Below are positions 46,275 through 55,700 of a stretch of DNA of 64,000 nt, piece by piece (the stretch's first letter is position 1; each line of letters opens with the position of its first letter). Both the position numbers and the translations under genes were made by a program. The DNA comes from Roseiarcus sp963772555 (GTDB lineage: Bacteria; Pseudomonadota; Alphaproteobacteria; Rhizobiales; Beijerinckiaceae), in the NCBI GenBank assembly GCA_963772555.1, contig CAVYXQ010000009.1, positions 1 to 64,000 on the forward strand, read 5' to 3'. The notes beneath the pieces were generated by a model. The model saw only the letters and a list, made by a program, of their open reading frames with translations, ran no database searches and was not told the DNA's origin.

Positions 46275-47675
46275 ATGTTCGCGGCGGCACAATCGGTCAG
46301 ACTCTCCGCCGGCCTCTCGCTCAGGCGCGAGATCGGCGCGACCGTGGCGCTGGGCTGGCCGCTGATCCTCGCCAATGTGGCAATCAATGCGATGACGGCG
46401 ACCGACTTCATGATGCTCGGCTGGCTGTCGCCGCACGCGCTGGCGGCGGGCTCGCTCGGTTTCAACCTCTATATGCCGATCTTCCTGTTCGGCATCGGCG
46501 TCGTCAGCGCGCTGTCGCCGATCGCCGCAGCGAAGATCGGCGCCGCCGAGAAGGGCGAAGGCCTGAGGCAGGCGACGCACCAGGCGCTGCTGTCCGCGCT
46601 CTTCCTCGCCGCGGTCGCCTGGATCGGACTGTCGCAAACCACCCGGATCCTGGCGGCGATGGGAGAGCCGCCCGACCTCGCCCGCGACGCCGGGACCTAC
46701 ATGCTCGGCTTCCAGTGGAGCCTGGCGCCGGGCCTCCTCTATGTCGCCGGCCGCTCGGTGTTCGCCGCGCTCGAGCGCCCGCGCGCCGCGCTGATCGCCG
46801 GGCTCCTCGCCGCGGCGTTCAACGCGCTGGCGAATTACGCGCTGATCTTCGGCAAGCTCGGCATGCCGGCCCTCGGCATCTTCGGCTCCGGGCTGGCGAC
46901 CACGCTGTCGCAGACGCTGATGTTCGCGCTCCTCGCCGCCTTCTCGGTGATCGATCCGCGCATGCGCCGCCTTCGTCTTTTCGCCCCGCCGTGGCGACCG
47001 GCGCGGCGCGAGCTCGCGGCGCTGTGGCGGCTCGGCCTGCCGATCGGGACGATGGTCGCGGCGGAGGTCGGCGTTTTCGCCGCCTCGACCCTGGTCATGG
47101 GCCTGATCGGCAGCGCGACGCTGGAGGCGCACACCATCGCGCTGCAGATCGCCTCGCTCGCCTTCATGGTGCCGCTCGGATTGGGGCAGGCGGCGTCGGT
47201 CAGGGTCGGGCGCGCCTTTGGCGCGCGCGACCCGGTCGCGATCGGGCGCGCCGGCTGGTCGGCTTTCAGTCTGACGATCGCCTTCGCCGCGGTGTCCGCA
47301 ACCACGATGATCGCCGCGCCGCAGCTGCTCATCGCGCCGTTCATGGACGTCGAGGCGCCGGAGAACGCCGCCGCGGTCGGCATCGCCACGGCGCTGCTCA
47401 GGATCGCGGCGATCTTCCAGGTCTTCGACGCCAGCCAGGCGACCCTCGCCCAGATGCTGCGCGGTCTGCACGATTCGCGGGCGCCGCTGATCATCGCGCT
47501 CCTCGGCTACTGGGCGATCGGCGCGCCACTCGGCCTGGCGCTCGGCTTCGCCACGCCGCTCGCCGGGGTCGGCGTGTGGATCGGGCTGGCGGCGGGCCTG
47601 GCGGCGGTCGCGAGCCTCCTCCTGGCGCGTTGGCTGCACCGGGAGCGGCGCGGCTTTCTTCTCTCCGCCGCTTAG
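46275..47675 (+). CDS. MATE-family multidrug efflux transporter
   Basis: 466 aa from ATG 46275. About twelve hydrophobic helices in two related halves; conserved segments include 'LGWPLILANVAINAMTATDF' and 'EAHTIALQIASLAFMVPLGL', the classic MATE signature before helix 8, and 'ASVRVGRAFGAR'. Exchanges cationic drugs for Na+ or H+ at the inner membrane. Complete. The 3' end overlaps the convergent esterase gene by 4 bases. High GC returns here, marking the right edge of the accessory block. Confidence 0.92.
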   Translation: MFAAAQSVRLSAGLSLRREIGATVALGWPLILANVAINAMTATDFMMLGWLSPHALAAGSLGFNLYMPIFLFGIGVVSALSPIAAAKIGAAEKGEGLRQATHQALLSALFLAAVAWIGLSQTTRILAAMGEPPDLARDAGTYMLGFQWSLAPGLLYVAGRSVFAALERPRAALIAGLLAAAFNALANYALIFGKLGMPALGIFGSGLATTLSQTLMFALLAAFSVIDPRMRRLRLFAPPWRPARRELAALWRLGLPIGTMVAAEVGVFAASTLVMGLIGSATLEAHTIALQIASLAFMVPLGLGQAASVRVGRAFGARDPVAIGRAGWSAFSLTIAFAAVSATTMIAAPQLLIAPFMDVEAPENAAAVGIATALLRIAAIFQVFDASQATLAQMLRGLHDSRAPLIIALLGYWAIGAPLGLALGFATPLAGVGVWIGLAAGLAAVASLLLARWLHRERRGFLLSAA

Positions 47676-48499
47676 GGAGCGAAGGCCGCCGTCAGCGCCG
47701 AATCGGGGTCGGAGAGGTCGTCGATCACGTCGTAATGGTGGCGGCCAGGAACACGCACGCATTTCGCCGCAACGCCGAGGCCGCTCCAGATGTTGGCGAT
47801 GAGCTCGCTCTGGCGGAGGAACTCCGGCCGTTCCTGGGCGCCGACCCAGGCGGCGACGATCAGGCCGGGCTGCGGCCGCAGCAGCGCCGGGCTCTCGGCC
47901 GCGGCTTCGGCTTCGTCGAGGCGCAGGGTCTCGTTCAGCCGGGTCTTCAGCAGCGGCCGGAGGTCGAAGAGCCCGCTGATCGGAGTGACCCGCTCGAGGC
48001 GCCGGCGCGCGGGCGCCGCCAGCGGCCCCGTGACGCAGGCCATCCTTGCGACGAGATGGCCGCCGGCCGAATGTCCGCCGAGCACGATCGGGCCGCCGAC
48101 GCGGGCCCCGGCGAAGGCGATGGCGCGGGCGATTTGCGGCGCGATGGCGGCGATGCGGACCGCCGGCGCGAGGGCATAGCCCGGCAGGGCGACGCTCCAG
48201 CCCCGGCGCAACGCGCCGGCGCTGAGGTGGGACCAGAAGGACTTGTCGAAGCGCATCCAGTAGCCGCCATGGACGAAGACGGCGAGGCCCTTCGGCTCGC
48301 CCTCCGTCAGAAAGAGATCGAGCCGCTCCCGCTCGCCTTCGCCATAGCGCAGGTCGAGCTCGGCGCGTCCGCAGGCCCTCCGGTCGGCGGCGAATTCCGC
48401 CGCGCGCGCCGCCCAGAGCGCAGGGAAGACATCGGCGTCAGCGATATGCGACGCGTTCGAATAAGCGTCATCCCAGTCGACGATCAATTGGCCCCCCAC
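47672..48499 (-). CDS. Alpha/beta hydrolase, arylformamidase/esterase-like
   Basis: 275 aa. 'AVFVHGGYWMRFDKSFWSHL' holds the HGG(Y/W)W oxyanion motif, 'GGHSAGGHLVARMA' the nucleophile elbow, and 'GRHHYDVIDDL' the catalytic His. The pattern fits the kynurenine formamidase-like esterase family, which hydrolyses N-formylkynurenine or short-chain esters. No tryptophan-degradation genes are adjacent, so the substrate is open. Complete. Confidence 0.85.
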   Translation of the reverse strand: MGGQLIVDWDDAYSNASHIADADVFPALWAARAAEFAADRRACGRAELDLRYGEGERERLDLFLTEGEPKGLAVFVHGGYWMRFDKSFWSHLSAGALRRGWSVALPGYALAPAVRIAAIAPQIARAIAFAGARVGGPIVLGGHSAGGHLVARMACVTGPLAAPARRRLERVTPISGLFDLRPLLKTRLNETLRLDEAEAAAESPALLRPQPGLIVAAWVGAQERPEFLRQSELIANIWSGLGVAAKCVRVPGRHHYDVIDDLSDPDSALTAAFAP

Positions 48500-48655
48500 G
48501 CGGCCGACCGCGCCTTTTCGGCGAACCGAGCGTATCGGTATCTTGCGCCCAGCGGGAGCCTGTTTGACGACGCCTCGCGCCGGGCGTCAGAATGTCGTCG
48601 TCGCGATTGATGAAGATCAGGGCCGGCGCGCAGAAAGTCCTAAAGGTTGGCCCTT

Positions 48656-49648
48656 ATGTCACAGCAGCCAGAACCCCTTCTCCTCGATGTCGACACCGGA
48701 ATCGACGACGCGCTTGCCCTGCTTTACGCTTGCGCCGCACCGCAGGCGCATCTTCTTGGCGTCTCGACCGTCGTCGGCAACGTCGGCCTCGCCGCGGCGA
48801 CGCGCAACACGCGCGCGGTGCTGACGCTGGCGGGGCGAGGCGATCTCCCCGTCTGGCCCGGCGCGGCGATGCCGCTCGCGACCCCGGCCGGCGATGCGCG
48901 GCACGTGCACGGCGACAGCGGCCTCGGCCATGCCGTCCTGCCAGAGCCGCCCGAGCCGGCGCACACGAAAAACGCCGTCGACGCCATTGTCGCGGCCGCG
49001 CACGCGCATGAGGGCCGGCTCATCCTCGTCGCCACCGGGCCGCTGACCAACATCGCCCTTGCGGTCATGCGCGAGCCGGAGCTGCCGCGTCTCGTCAGGC
49101 GGTTCGTCATCATGGGGGGCGCTTTCGGCGAACCGGGCAACGTCACGCCATGCGCGGAGTTCAACATCTGGCACGATCCGGAGGCGGCGCGGATCGTCTT
49201 TCGCGCCTTCGGCGGCGTCGGCGGGACGCCGGTGGTCGCGGTCGGGCTCGACGTCACCCGCAAGACGACCTTCGATTCGAACGATATCGCCTCCTTCGCC
49301 GCCCGCGCCGCCGGCAAGCCGCGGGGCCAGGCGCTGACGCGCTTCATCGAGGATGCGTCGGGCTTCTATTTCGAGCGGATGGAGAAGCAGCACGGGCGGC
49401 GGATCCTCATCATGCACGATCCGCTGGCGGTCGAGGCGGCGGTCGACCCGACGCTCGTCGAAACGCGCCGGGCGGCTGTCGATGTCGAGACGGCCGGACG
49501 GCTTACGACCGGCGCCACCGTCGCCGACTGGCGCGGCCAGTGGGGCCGTCTCGCCAACAGCGAGGTCGCCGTCGCCGTCGACGCCGAGCGGGCGCGGAAG
49601 ATGTTCTTCGACGCGATGCTGCGCCTGGCGGAAGGGGAGCCGTTGTAG
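48656..49648 (+). CDS. Nucleoside hydrolase (inosine/uridine-preferring type)
   Basis: 330 aa from ATG 48656. N-terminal calcium-binding 'LLLDVDTGIDDALALLYA' is the family signature; 'LGVSTVVGNVGLAAATRNT', 'GPLTNIALAV', 'IMGGAFGEPGNVTPCAEFN' and 'MHDPLAVEA' complete the active site. Cleaves N-glycosidic bonds of ribonucleosides for salvage. The final TTG-TAG codons coincide with the first bases of the dispersed hairpin repeat at 49642, so the repeat supplies the stop codon. Confidence 0.93.
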   Translation: MSQQPEPLLLDVDTGIDDALALLYACAAPQAHLLGVSTVVGNVGLAAATRNTRAVLTLAGRGDLPVWPGAAMPLATPAGDARHVHGDSGLGHAVLPEPPEPAHTKNAVDAIVAAAHAHEGRLILVATGPLTNIALAVMREPELPRLVRRFVIMGGAFGEPGNVTPCAEFNIWHDPEAARIVFRAFGGVGGTPVVAVGLDVTRKTTFDSNDIASFAARAAGKPRGQALTRFIEDASGFYFERMEKQHGRRILIMHDPLAVEAAVDPTLVETRRAAVDVETAGRLTTGATVADWRGQWGRLANSEVAVAVDAERARKMFFDAMLRLAEGEPL

Positions 49649-49695
49649 ACGCGCTCGGCGAGCGCGTCCGGCGCGGTCAGCGACCGTGTCGACAA
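49642..49695. repeat. REP-like palindromic repeat, copy 1
   Basis: 54 bases matched at 48 positions by the copy at 53690-53743. Contains an internal hairpin CGCGCTC-GGC-GAGCGCG and TTGTAG/ACAA-type ends. It begins within the last codons of the nucleoside hydrolase gene. A palindromic dispersed element is the likely nature. Confidence 0.7.
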
Positions 49696-49836
49696 CAAGG
49701 TCAGCGCCGCTGACCTACCTACCGATTTTTCCCGTTTCCACCCTTGCGAGTCGAGCCGCACGCGCCAATCTGTCAGGGGCTCGAATTGACCGCCGCCGGT
49801 TGGCGTCGCGGCCTCGAGACTTTTGGAGGCTCGGTA

Positions 49837-50376
49837 ATGGGCACGGCTGACAATGCGATGGGCGGCGGCTACGGCGCGCGGGAGTTCAGTCCCGGCGAAT
49901 GGGCCAATGCCGGATGGCGGCGCCGCGGCGGTTCGCGCTGGACGGCGTTCGAGATCCTCGCGATGGTTCTCGGTTTCATCGTCTTCTGGCCGATCGGTCT
50001 GGCGATCCTCGGCTATATGTTCTGGCAGCGGCGGTACGGCGGCCCCGACCTGCAGAGTCTCGCCGCCAACAGATGGCAGGATGCGCGCACGATGATGGCC
50101 TCGAATTCAACCTGGAGTTCCGCGTGGGGCTGCGGCCGGTCTATGCGGCGGGCGAACCGCTTCTATTCGCCATCGACCGGCAATGCGGCTTTCGATGAAT
50201 GGCGGACGGCCGAACTCGCCCGCCTGGACGAGGAGCGCCGCAAGCTCGACGACGCGCAGCGCGAATTCGCCGAATATGTCGAGGCGATCCGCCGCGCCAA
50301 GGACCGCGAGGAGTTCGAGCGCTTCATGACCGAGCGCCGCGCCCGGCCGGCCAACGGCGGCACGGAAGCCCACTGA
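49837..50376 (+). CDS. DUF2852 membrane-associated protein
   Basis: 179 aa from ATG 49837 with a TTTGGAGG site upstream. One clear membrane helix, 'FEILAMVLGFIVFWPIGLAI', followed by 'YMFWQRR', a middle linker, then 'AFDEWRTAELARLDEERRKL' leading into a coiled-coil C-terminus. This order is the DUF2852 family, restricted mainly to Hyphomicrobiales and relatives, with no known function. Followed by a strong terminator. Confidence 0.87.
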   Translation: MGTADNAMGGGYGAREFSPGEWANAGWRRRGGSRWTAFEILAMVLGFIVFWPIGLAILGYMFWQRRYGGPDLQSLAANRWQDARTMMASNSTWSSAWGCGRSMRRANRFYSPSTGNAAFDEWRTAELARLDEERRKLDDAQREFAEYVEAIRRAKDREEFERFMTERRARPANGGTEAH

Positions 50377-50399
50377 CTTTTCGCGAACGACGATTTGAT

Positions 50400-50427
50400 C
50401 CCTCCTGCCGCAAGGCGGGAGGGATTT
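50400..50427 (+). terminator. Rho-independent terminator
   Basis: Stem CCCTCCTGCC/GGCGGGAGGG with a GCAA tetraloop (50400-50423) followed by ATTTT. Ends transcription of the DUF2852 gene before the peptide-binding protein gene. Confidence 0.85.
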
Positions 50428-50498
50428 TCGTTGTCTTGACGTTGGCGTGGCGGGCGGTGCTATGGTCGGGGGCTTTTCTTCAGCCCCGGGAGCGTTCC

Positions 50499-51984
50499 AT
50501 GCGCCGCGCAACGCATCTTCTCATCGCCGCCGGATTGGCTCTCGCCGCTTCGACGGCGCTCGCCTTCGCCAAGGACGGCGTGACGGTCGGCATGGTTCTC
50601 GAGCCGGCTCCCGGGCTCGACCCGACGACGGCGCCGGCCGCGGCGATCGGCCAGATCACTCACTACAACATCTTCGAGGGCCTGACGAAGATCAACGAGG
50701 ACTTCTCGGTGACGCCGCTGCTGGCCGACAAGTGGGAGTTCTCGCCGGACCTCAAGACGCTGACCTTCACCCTCAAGCCGAACGTCAAGTTCCAGGACGG
50801 CGAGCCGTTCTCGTCGAAGGACGTCAAGTTCTCCTTCGAGCGTTTCGGCGCCAAGGATTCCACCAACAAGGACAAGGCCTTTTTCGCCTCGATCGAGTTC
50901 GATCGACACGCCCGACCCGATGACCGTCGTGCTCCATTTCAAGGAACCGAGTTTCCTCGCGCTCTTTCGCCTCGGCATGGAGACGGCCGTGATCCTCGAC
51001 GAGAAGAGTGCGGCCACCGAAGCGACGAACCCGGTCGGCACCGGTCCATACAAGTTCGCCTCGTGGACGAAGGGCGCCTCGATCACGCTCGACAAATGGG
51101 ACGGCTACCGCGATCTCTCGAAGATAGCGCTCGAGCACGCGACCTTCCGCTTCATCTCGGATCCCGCAGCTGAGGTCGCCGCGCTGCTCGCCGGTGACGT
51201 CGACGTCTTTGGCGCACTGCAAGACGTCAACGCGCTCGGTCAGTTCAAGAGCAATCCGCGCTTTCAGGTGCTGATCGGCGGCACCGAGGGCAAGGTGATC
51301 CTGGCGATGAACAACAAGCGGAAGCCGCTCGACGATCTCAAGGTGCGGCAGGCGATCGCCTATGCGATCGACCGCAAGGCGATCATCGACGGCGCGATGG
51401 ACGGGCTCGGCACGCCGATCGGCAGCCACCTGACGCCGAACGATCCGGGCTACATCGATCTCACCGGCATGTATCCGCACGATCCGGCGAAGTCGAAAGC
51501 GCTGCTCAAGGAAGCCGGCGTGACCACGCCCCTCGACCTCAGCCTCGTCCTGCCGCCGCCGGCCTACGCGCGCCAAGGGGGACAGATCATCGCCGCCGAA
51601 CTCGCCGACGTCGGCATCACCGCGAAGATCCAGGAAGTCGAGTGGGCGCAGTGGCTGTCGGGCGTCTACCACGACAAGAACTACGACCTGACCATCGTCT
51701 ACCATGTCGAGCCGCTCGACATCGGCATTTACGCCAACCCCAACTACTACTTCCAGTACGACAGCCCGGCCTTCCAGGCGATCTACGCCAAGGTGACCTC
51801 CGCCCCCAACATCGAGGCCCTCAAGGCGGCGCTGGGCGAAGCGCAAAAGAAGATCGCCGAGGATTGCGTCAATGGCTTCCTGTTCCAGTATCCGAACGTG
51901 ACGGTGGCGGACGCGAAGCTGAAGGGCCTGTGGAAGAACGCGCCGATCTCAGCGACCGATCTCTCCGCGATGTCCTGGCAATGA
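50499..51984 (+). pseudogene. Peptide/nickel-type ABC substrate-binding protein, frameshifted
   Basis: Solute-binding protein family 5 (DppA/OppA-like). N-terminal signal 'LLIAAGLALAASTALAFA' then 'YNIFEGLTKINEDFSVTPLL' and 'FTLKPNVKFQDGEPFSSKDV'; from 50920 another frame continues 'MTVVLHFKEPSFLALF', 'GTGPYKFASW' and 'IAYAIDRKAIIDGA'. The frame breaks at about 50895-50915; one base too many there gives 'TPDPMTVVLHF' in register and 494 aa overall, the family norm. Downstream of it is an amidase rather than permease genes, so it may work with a transporter encoded elsewhere. Confidence 0.83.
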
Positions 51985-52010
51985 GCGAAGGGAAGAAGGG
52001 CAGGGGCTGA

Positions 52011-53405
52011 GTGCAGCCCTTCCGTCTCACGGCGCTCGAGCTTCTCAAGGCCTATCGGTCCCGTGCGCTGTCGCCGGTCGAGACGATGGCTTCGGTGATC
52101 GCGCGCGTCGAGGCGTTCGAGCCGCATATCGCGGCGACCTTTCTCTATGCGCCGGAGCGCGCGCTGAACGAAGCGCGCGCCTCCGAAGCGCGCTGGCTGA
52201 AGGGCGAGCCGATCGGCCCGCTCGACGGCGTTCCGGCGACCGTCAAAGACACGATCGCCACGCGCGGCGACCCGACCCCGGTCGGCACGGCGGCGGCCGA
52301 CATGACGCCGGCGGAGGCCGATGCGCCGCCCGCGGCGCGCCTGCGCGAGGCGGGCGCGATCCTCTTCGCCAAGACGACCATGCCCGACTATGGCATGCTG
52401 TCGTCGGGCCTCTCGAGCTATCACAAGCTCGCGCGCAATCCCTGGCGGCTCGACCGCAATCCCGGCGGCTCGTCGTCGGGGGCGGCGGCCGCGGCGGCGG
52501 CGCAATACGGGCCGCTGCACATCGGCACCGACATCGGCGGCTCGATCCGGCTGCCGGCCGGCTGGTGTGGGCTCTTCGGCCTGAAGCCGAGCGCCGGGCG
52601 CGTGCCGATCGATCCGCCCTATATCGGCCGCGTCGCCGGTCCGATGACGCGCGAGACGGCCGACGCGGCGCTGATGATGGCGACGCTCTCGCTGCCCGAC
52701 GCGCGCGACTATACGGGCCTTAAGTTCGAGTCGCTCGACTGGGCGGTCGAACCGGCGAAGCTCGAGGGCCTGCGCGTCGGTCTCATGGTCGAGGCGGGTT
52801 GCGGAGACAAGGCCGCGCCGCATGTCCTGGCCGCGGTCGAGCGGGCGGCGCGCGACTTCGAGCGGGCAGGGGCGGTCGTCGAGCCGCTCGCGCCTTTCCT
52901 CACACAGGAGGTGCTGGATGGCCTCGACCATTTCTGGCGCATGCGCTCGCTGATCGACATCGAGGCGCTCACGCCGGAAAAACGCGCTGCCGTCCTGCCG
53001 TTCATCCGCGACTGGGCCGGCTCGGCGGACAGCTTCTCGGGGCGGCAGGTGTTCCGCGGCTTCAGCCGGATCCCGGAGATGCGCAGGGCCGCCGTCACCG
53101 CGACGGCGGGCTTCGATTTCGTTCTCAGCCCGACCGCCCCGATGACGGCGTTCCCGGCGGAATGGGCGATGCCGAGCCGCGATCCCATGAATCCGTTCAC
53201 CCACATCGGCTTCACCGTCGCCTTCAACATGTCCGAGCAGCCGGCGGCCACGATCAATTGCGGCTTCGACGACGAGGGTCTGCCGATCGGCCTGCAGATC
53301 GTCGGCCGCCGCTTCGATGATCTCGGCGTTCTCGCGCTCGCCCGCGCCTACGAGGCGATCCGCTCCGCCCCAATGCGCCCCTGGCCCGAGCCGCCGGCGG
53401 CGTGA
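52011..53405 (+). CDS. Amidase-signature family hydrolase
   Basis: 464 aa from GTG 52011. Catalytic Lys in 'LDGVPATVKDTIATRG', the Gly/Ser-rich amidase signature 'NPGGSSSGAAAAAAAQYGPL' with the cis-Ser, and nucleophilic Ser in 'GTDIGGSIRLPAGWCG'. Members cut amides, from acyl amides to aryl amides; GatA is excluded by context because gatCB are absent. It follows the peptide-type binding-protein gene by 26 bases and was probably cotranscribed with it, suggesting uptake then hydrolysis of an amide compound. Confidence 0.9.
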   Translation: MQPFRLTALELLKAYRSRALSPVETMASVIARVEAFEPHIAATFLYAPERALNEARASEARWLKGEPIGPLDGVPATVKDTIATRGDPTPVGTAAADMTPAEADAPPAARLREAGAILFAKTTMPDYGMLSSGLSSYHKLARNPWRLDRNPGGSSSGAAAAAAAQYGPLHIGTDIGGSIRLPAGWCGLFGLKPSAGRVPIDPPYIGRVAGPMTRETADAALMMATLSLPDARDYTGLKFESLDWAVEPAKLEGLRVGLMVEAGCGDKAAPHVLAAVERAARDFERAGAVVEPLAPFLTQEVLDGLDHFWRMRSLIDIEALTPEKRAAVLPFIRDWAGSADSFSGRQVFRGFSRIPEMRRAAVTATAGFDFVLSPTAPMTAFPAEWAMPSRDPMNPFTHIGFTVAFNMSEQPAATINCGFDDEGLPIGLQIVGRRFDDLGVLALARAYEAIRSAPMRPWPEPPAA

Positions 53406-53689
53406 AGGGAGTTCACCAGCTTTCAGGCCGAACGGCTGCGGGACGTTTCGGGCCCGATTTGCCGCGCGGGACCGGCGAACAATTTCTTGTCAAACTCGGA
53501 AATTGGTTCTATCTTTGTTCTCGCCGCCGCAACGAAGAGCCGCTTTGTCCGATCCTGCCGAGCCCCCTGTCATCCGCCGCGAATGCTCGCTTGAAGCCTG
53601 ACCGGCGCGCCGAAGGAGTTACAATCGGTTTTTCCCTTTTTCCAGTAACTGCCAAGCCGGGGCGCGTCTATCGAAGCGCGCAGAGCGGC
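53406..53689. other. Intergenic, no gene recognised
   Basis: Between amidase and the palindromic repeat. A T-rich motif GAGTTAC...TTTTTCCNTTTT at about 53617-53643 recurs loosely at 53791-53810, giving an imperfect direct repeat that brackets the palindromic copy 2. No gene. Confidence 0.35.
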
Positions 53690-53743
53690 GTTGTAGCCGC
53701 GCTCGGTGAGCGCGGCCGGCGCGGTCAGCGACCGCGCCTACAA
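53690..53743. repeat. REP-like palindromic repeat, copy 2
   Basis: 54 bases, 48 identical to copy 1 at 49642-49695. Perfect TTGTAG...CTACAA inverted ends and internal hairpin CGCGCTC-GGT-GAGCGCG, so the whole unit can form a cruciform. Located 77 bases before the IS66 left end. Confidence 0.7.
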
Positions 53744-53819
53744 ATGCCCCGCGCCCCGATGTTTTCGCCACGGGCATAGCCTCGCTTGGGAGTTACTTTT
53801 TCCTTTTCCCTTACGTTCG

Positions 53820-55563
53820 GTAACCGGGGCAAATTCTCGGGCGGAGGGGGGAGTCAGTGGCGACAAAGTGTGATTCAAGCTTGGGATGGCGGCGCGCATC
53901 CCTGATTCGCTTGATCGGCTTTCGCATGACGACCTGCTCGGCGTGGTGCGCGATCTAATCCATGAGGTGAAGCGGCTTGGGGCGGAGAACGAGAAGCTGG
54001 TCGGCGCGTTGGCCAAGCTGAAAGTCGAGCATCAGGCGGTCAAGGACGAGCTTGCGCGGCTGAAGCATTTGCCGCCGCGTCCGCCGGTCAAGCCGTCGGG
54101 CATGGACAGGGCGACGGACGCGAAAGGGCCGCAGGCCGGGGGCGGCGAGAAAGGCGGGCGCTCGACGCAGCGGCGCGGCAGCCAACTCGACAAGCTGACG
54201 ATTGGCGCGACGGTGGTGGTGAGGGCAAATGCGCCGGCGGGCTCGCGCCGCAAGGGCTACGAAGAGGTGGTGGTTCAGGACTTGAGCCTGACGCCGACGG
54301 TGACGCGCTACCGGCGTGAGCGGTGGGAAACGCCGGACGGCGAGACGGTCGTCGCCCATCTCGGTTCCGGCATTGTCGGGGGTTATGGCCCCAACCTGAA
54401 TCGCCTGGTCTTGACGCTGCACTTTGCCGGACAAATGACCTGCGAGCGGATCGTTGCGCTGCTCAATGGGATGGGCGTGGTGATTTCGAAGCGGCAGGTG
54501 GTTCGCCTGCTGACAGTCAAGCTGGAGACGTTTCGCGCCGAGGATGCGGCGGTGCTGAAAGCCGGCCTGAGCGGCGCCTATGTCACGGTCGACGATACGG
54601 GGGCGCGCCACGCCGGCAAGAGCGGCTACACCACGCAGATCGGCTCTTCCAACTTCACCGCGTTTCGCACGGGGCCCTCCAAATCGCGTCTGGCGTTTCT
54701 GTCGCGGCTTTGCGGCGGAACGTCGCTCTGGGTGATCAACCAGGCCGCGCTCGACTATATGAAAGGGCGCGATCTGTCGCAGATCGTGATCGACAAGTTC
54801 ATCGCGCATGAGGCGCGCATCTTCGCCTCCTCGGGCGAGTGGGAGCGCCATTTGCAGGCGCTGGCTTTGGGCGCGATCAAGGTCCTGCCGGATCCCGTCT
54901 TGATCGCCAGCGAGGCGGCGCTGTGGGGCGCAGTCCATCATCAGGGCTTGCTGCAGGGCACGGTGATCGTCTCCGACGACGCCGGCCAGTTCCGCGTCGG
55001 CGTGCACGCGCTGTGCTGGGTTCACGCCGAGCGGCTTGTTCACAAGCTCATTCCCGCCAACGACAAGCAGCGCAACGCCGTCGAGGTCGCCAAGCGGATG
55101 ATCTGGTGGTTCTATCGTTGCTTGAAAGACTACAAGCTCGCGCCGGACACCGAACAGGCCGAGTTCTTGCGCTCCCGCTTCGACCGCATCTTCAAGCGCG
55201 CGCGAACCGGCTACGCCACGCTCGACAGCCTGCTCAAACGCCTTCATCGCCACAAGGACGAGTTGCTGCGCGTGCTCGAGCGGCCAGAAATCCCGCTCAA
55301 CACCAATGCCTCGGAAAACGACATCCGCGCCTTCGTCACCAAGAGAAAAATCTCTGGCGGAACTGTCTCCGACAAAGGCCGCGACGCCCGCGACGTCATG
55401 CTCGGGCTGGCCAAAACCTGCATGAAATTGAAAGTGTCGTTCTACGCCTTCATCGGCGACCGACTGGGACTTCCAGGCCCAAAAATTCCAGACCTCGCAA
55501 CCCTCGTCAGTCCAGCCCCTGCTTGAACCAGCCCAAGCCCGCCCGGCAATTTGCCCCGGTTGC
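53820..55563 (+). mobile_element. IS66-type insertion sequence, single-gene
   Basis: About 1744 bp. Left end GTAACCGGGGCAAATT and inverted right end GCAACCGGGGCAAATT form terminal repeats identical at 15 of 16 positions. Flanks carry an imperfect 8-bp duplication (TACGTTCG at 53812-53819, TCCGTTCG at 55565-55572). It contains only the transposase and no IS66 orfA/orfB, like the smaller IS66 subgroup. It interrupts the dispersed repeat copy B: left flank joined to right flank recreates the sequence seen at 9763-9910. Confidence 0.85.
53886..55526 (+). CDS. IS66-like transposase
   Basis: 546 aa, complete. An N-terminal coiled coil ('EVKRLGAENEKLVGALAKLK'), a basic linker, then the DDE domain: first Asp in 'GAYVTVDDTGARHAGK' (about residue 236), second in 'GTVIVSDDAGQFRVG', and Glu in 'LNTNASENDIRAFVTKRKIS', aligned with the IS66 'NNAAERAIRP' block. 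'HALCWVHAERLVHKL' is the usual insertion near the second Asp. Intact frame suggests recent or ongoing activity. Confidence 0.87.
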   Translation: MAARIPDSLDRLSHDDLLGVVRDLIHEVKRLGAENEKLVGALAKLKVEHQAVKDELARLKHLPPRPPVKPSGMDRATDAKGPQAGGGEKGGRSTQRRGSQLDKLTIGATVVVRANAPAGSRRKGYEEVVVQDLSLTPTVTRYRRERWETPDGETVVAHLGSGIVGGYGPNLNRLVLTLHFAGQMTCERIVALLNGMGVVISKRQVVRLLTVKLETFRAEDAAVLKAGLSGAYVTVDDTGARHAGKSGYTTQIGSSNFTAFRTGPSKSRLAFLSRLCGGTSLWVINQAALDYMKGRDLSQIVIDKFIAHEARIFASSGEWERHLQALALGAIKVLPDPVLIASEAALWGAVHHQGLLQGTVIVSDDAGQFRVGVHALCWVHAERLVHKLIPANDKQRNAVEVAKRMIWWFYRCLKDYKLAPDTEQAEFLRSRFDRIFKRARTGYATLDSLLKRLHRHKDELLRVLERPEIPLNTNASENDIRAFVTKRKISGGTVSDKGRDARDVMLGLAKTCMKLKVSFYAFIGDRLGLPGPKIPDLATLVSPAPA

Positions 55564-55566
55564 GTC

Positions 55567-55700
55567 CGTTCGCCCGCAACCCTTTGATTAATCACGATTC
55601 CGGGCAAGAAATTGCAATTTTTGGCAGAAATTTGCAGCTCTTTTGCAGCCTTTGGAAGCTCGATGGAAATGTTTGGCAGGCTTAGGGAAAGAAACGGAAG
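55567..55700 (+). repeat. Dispersed repeat, copy B
   Basis: Second copy of the repeat at 9777-9910 in the same orientation, sharing CGCCCGCAACCCTTTGAT, GATTCCGGG, TTGCAATTTTT and later GCAG-containing units. Its left part was split off by the IS66 insertion. Read leftward it also encodes the abnormal C-terminal tail of the frameshifted ispH. Confidence 0.75.
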
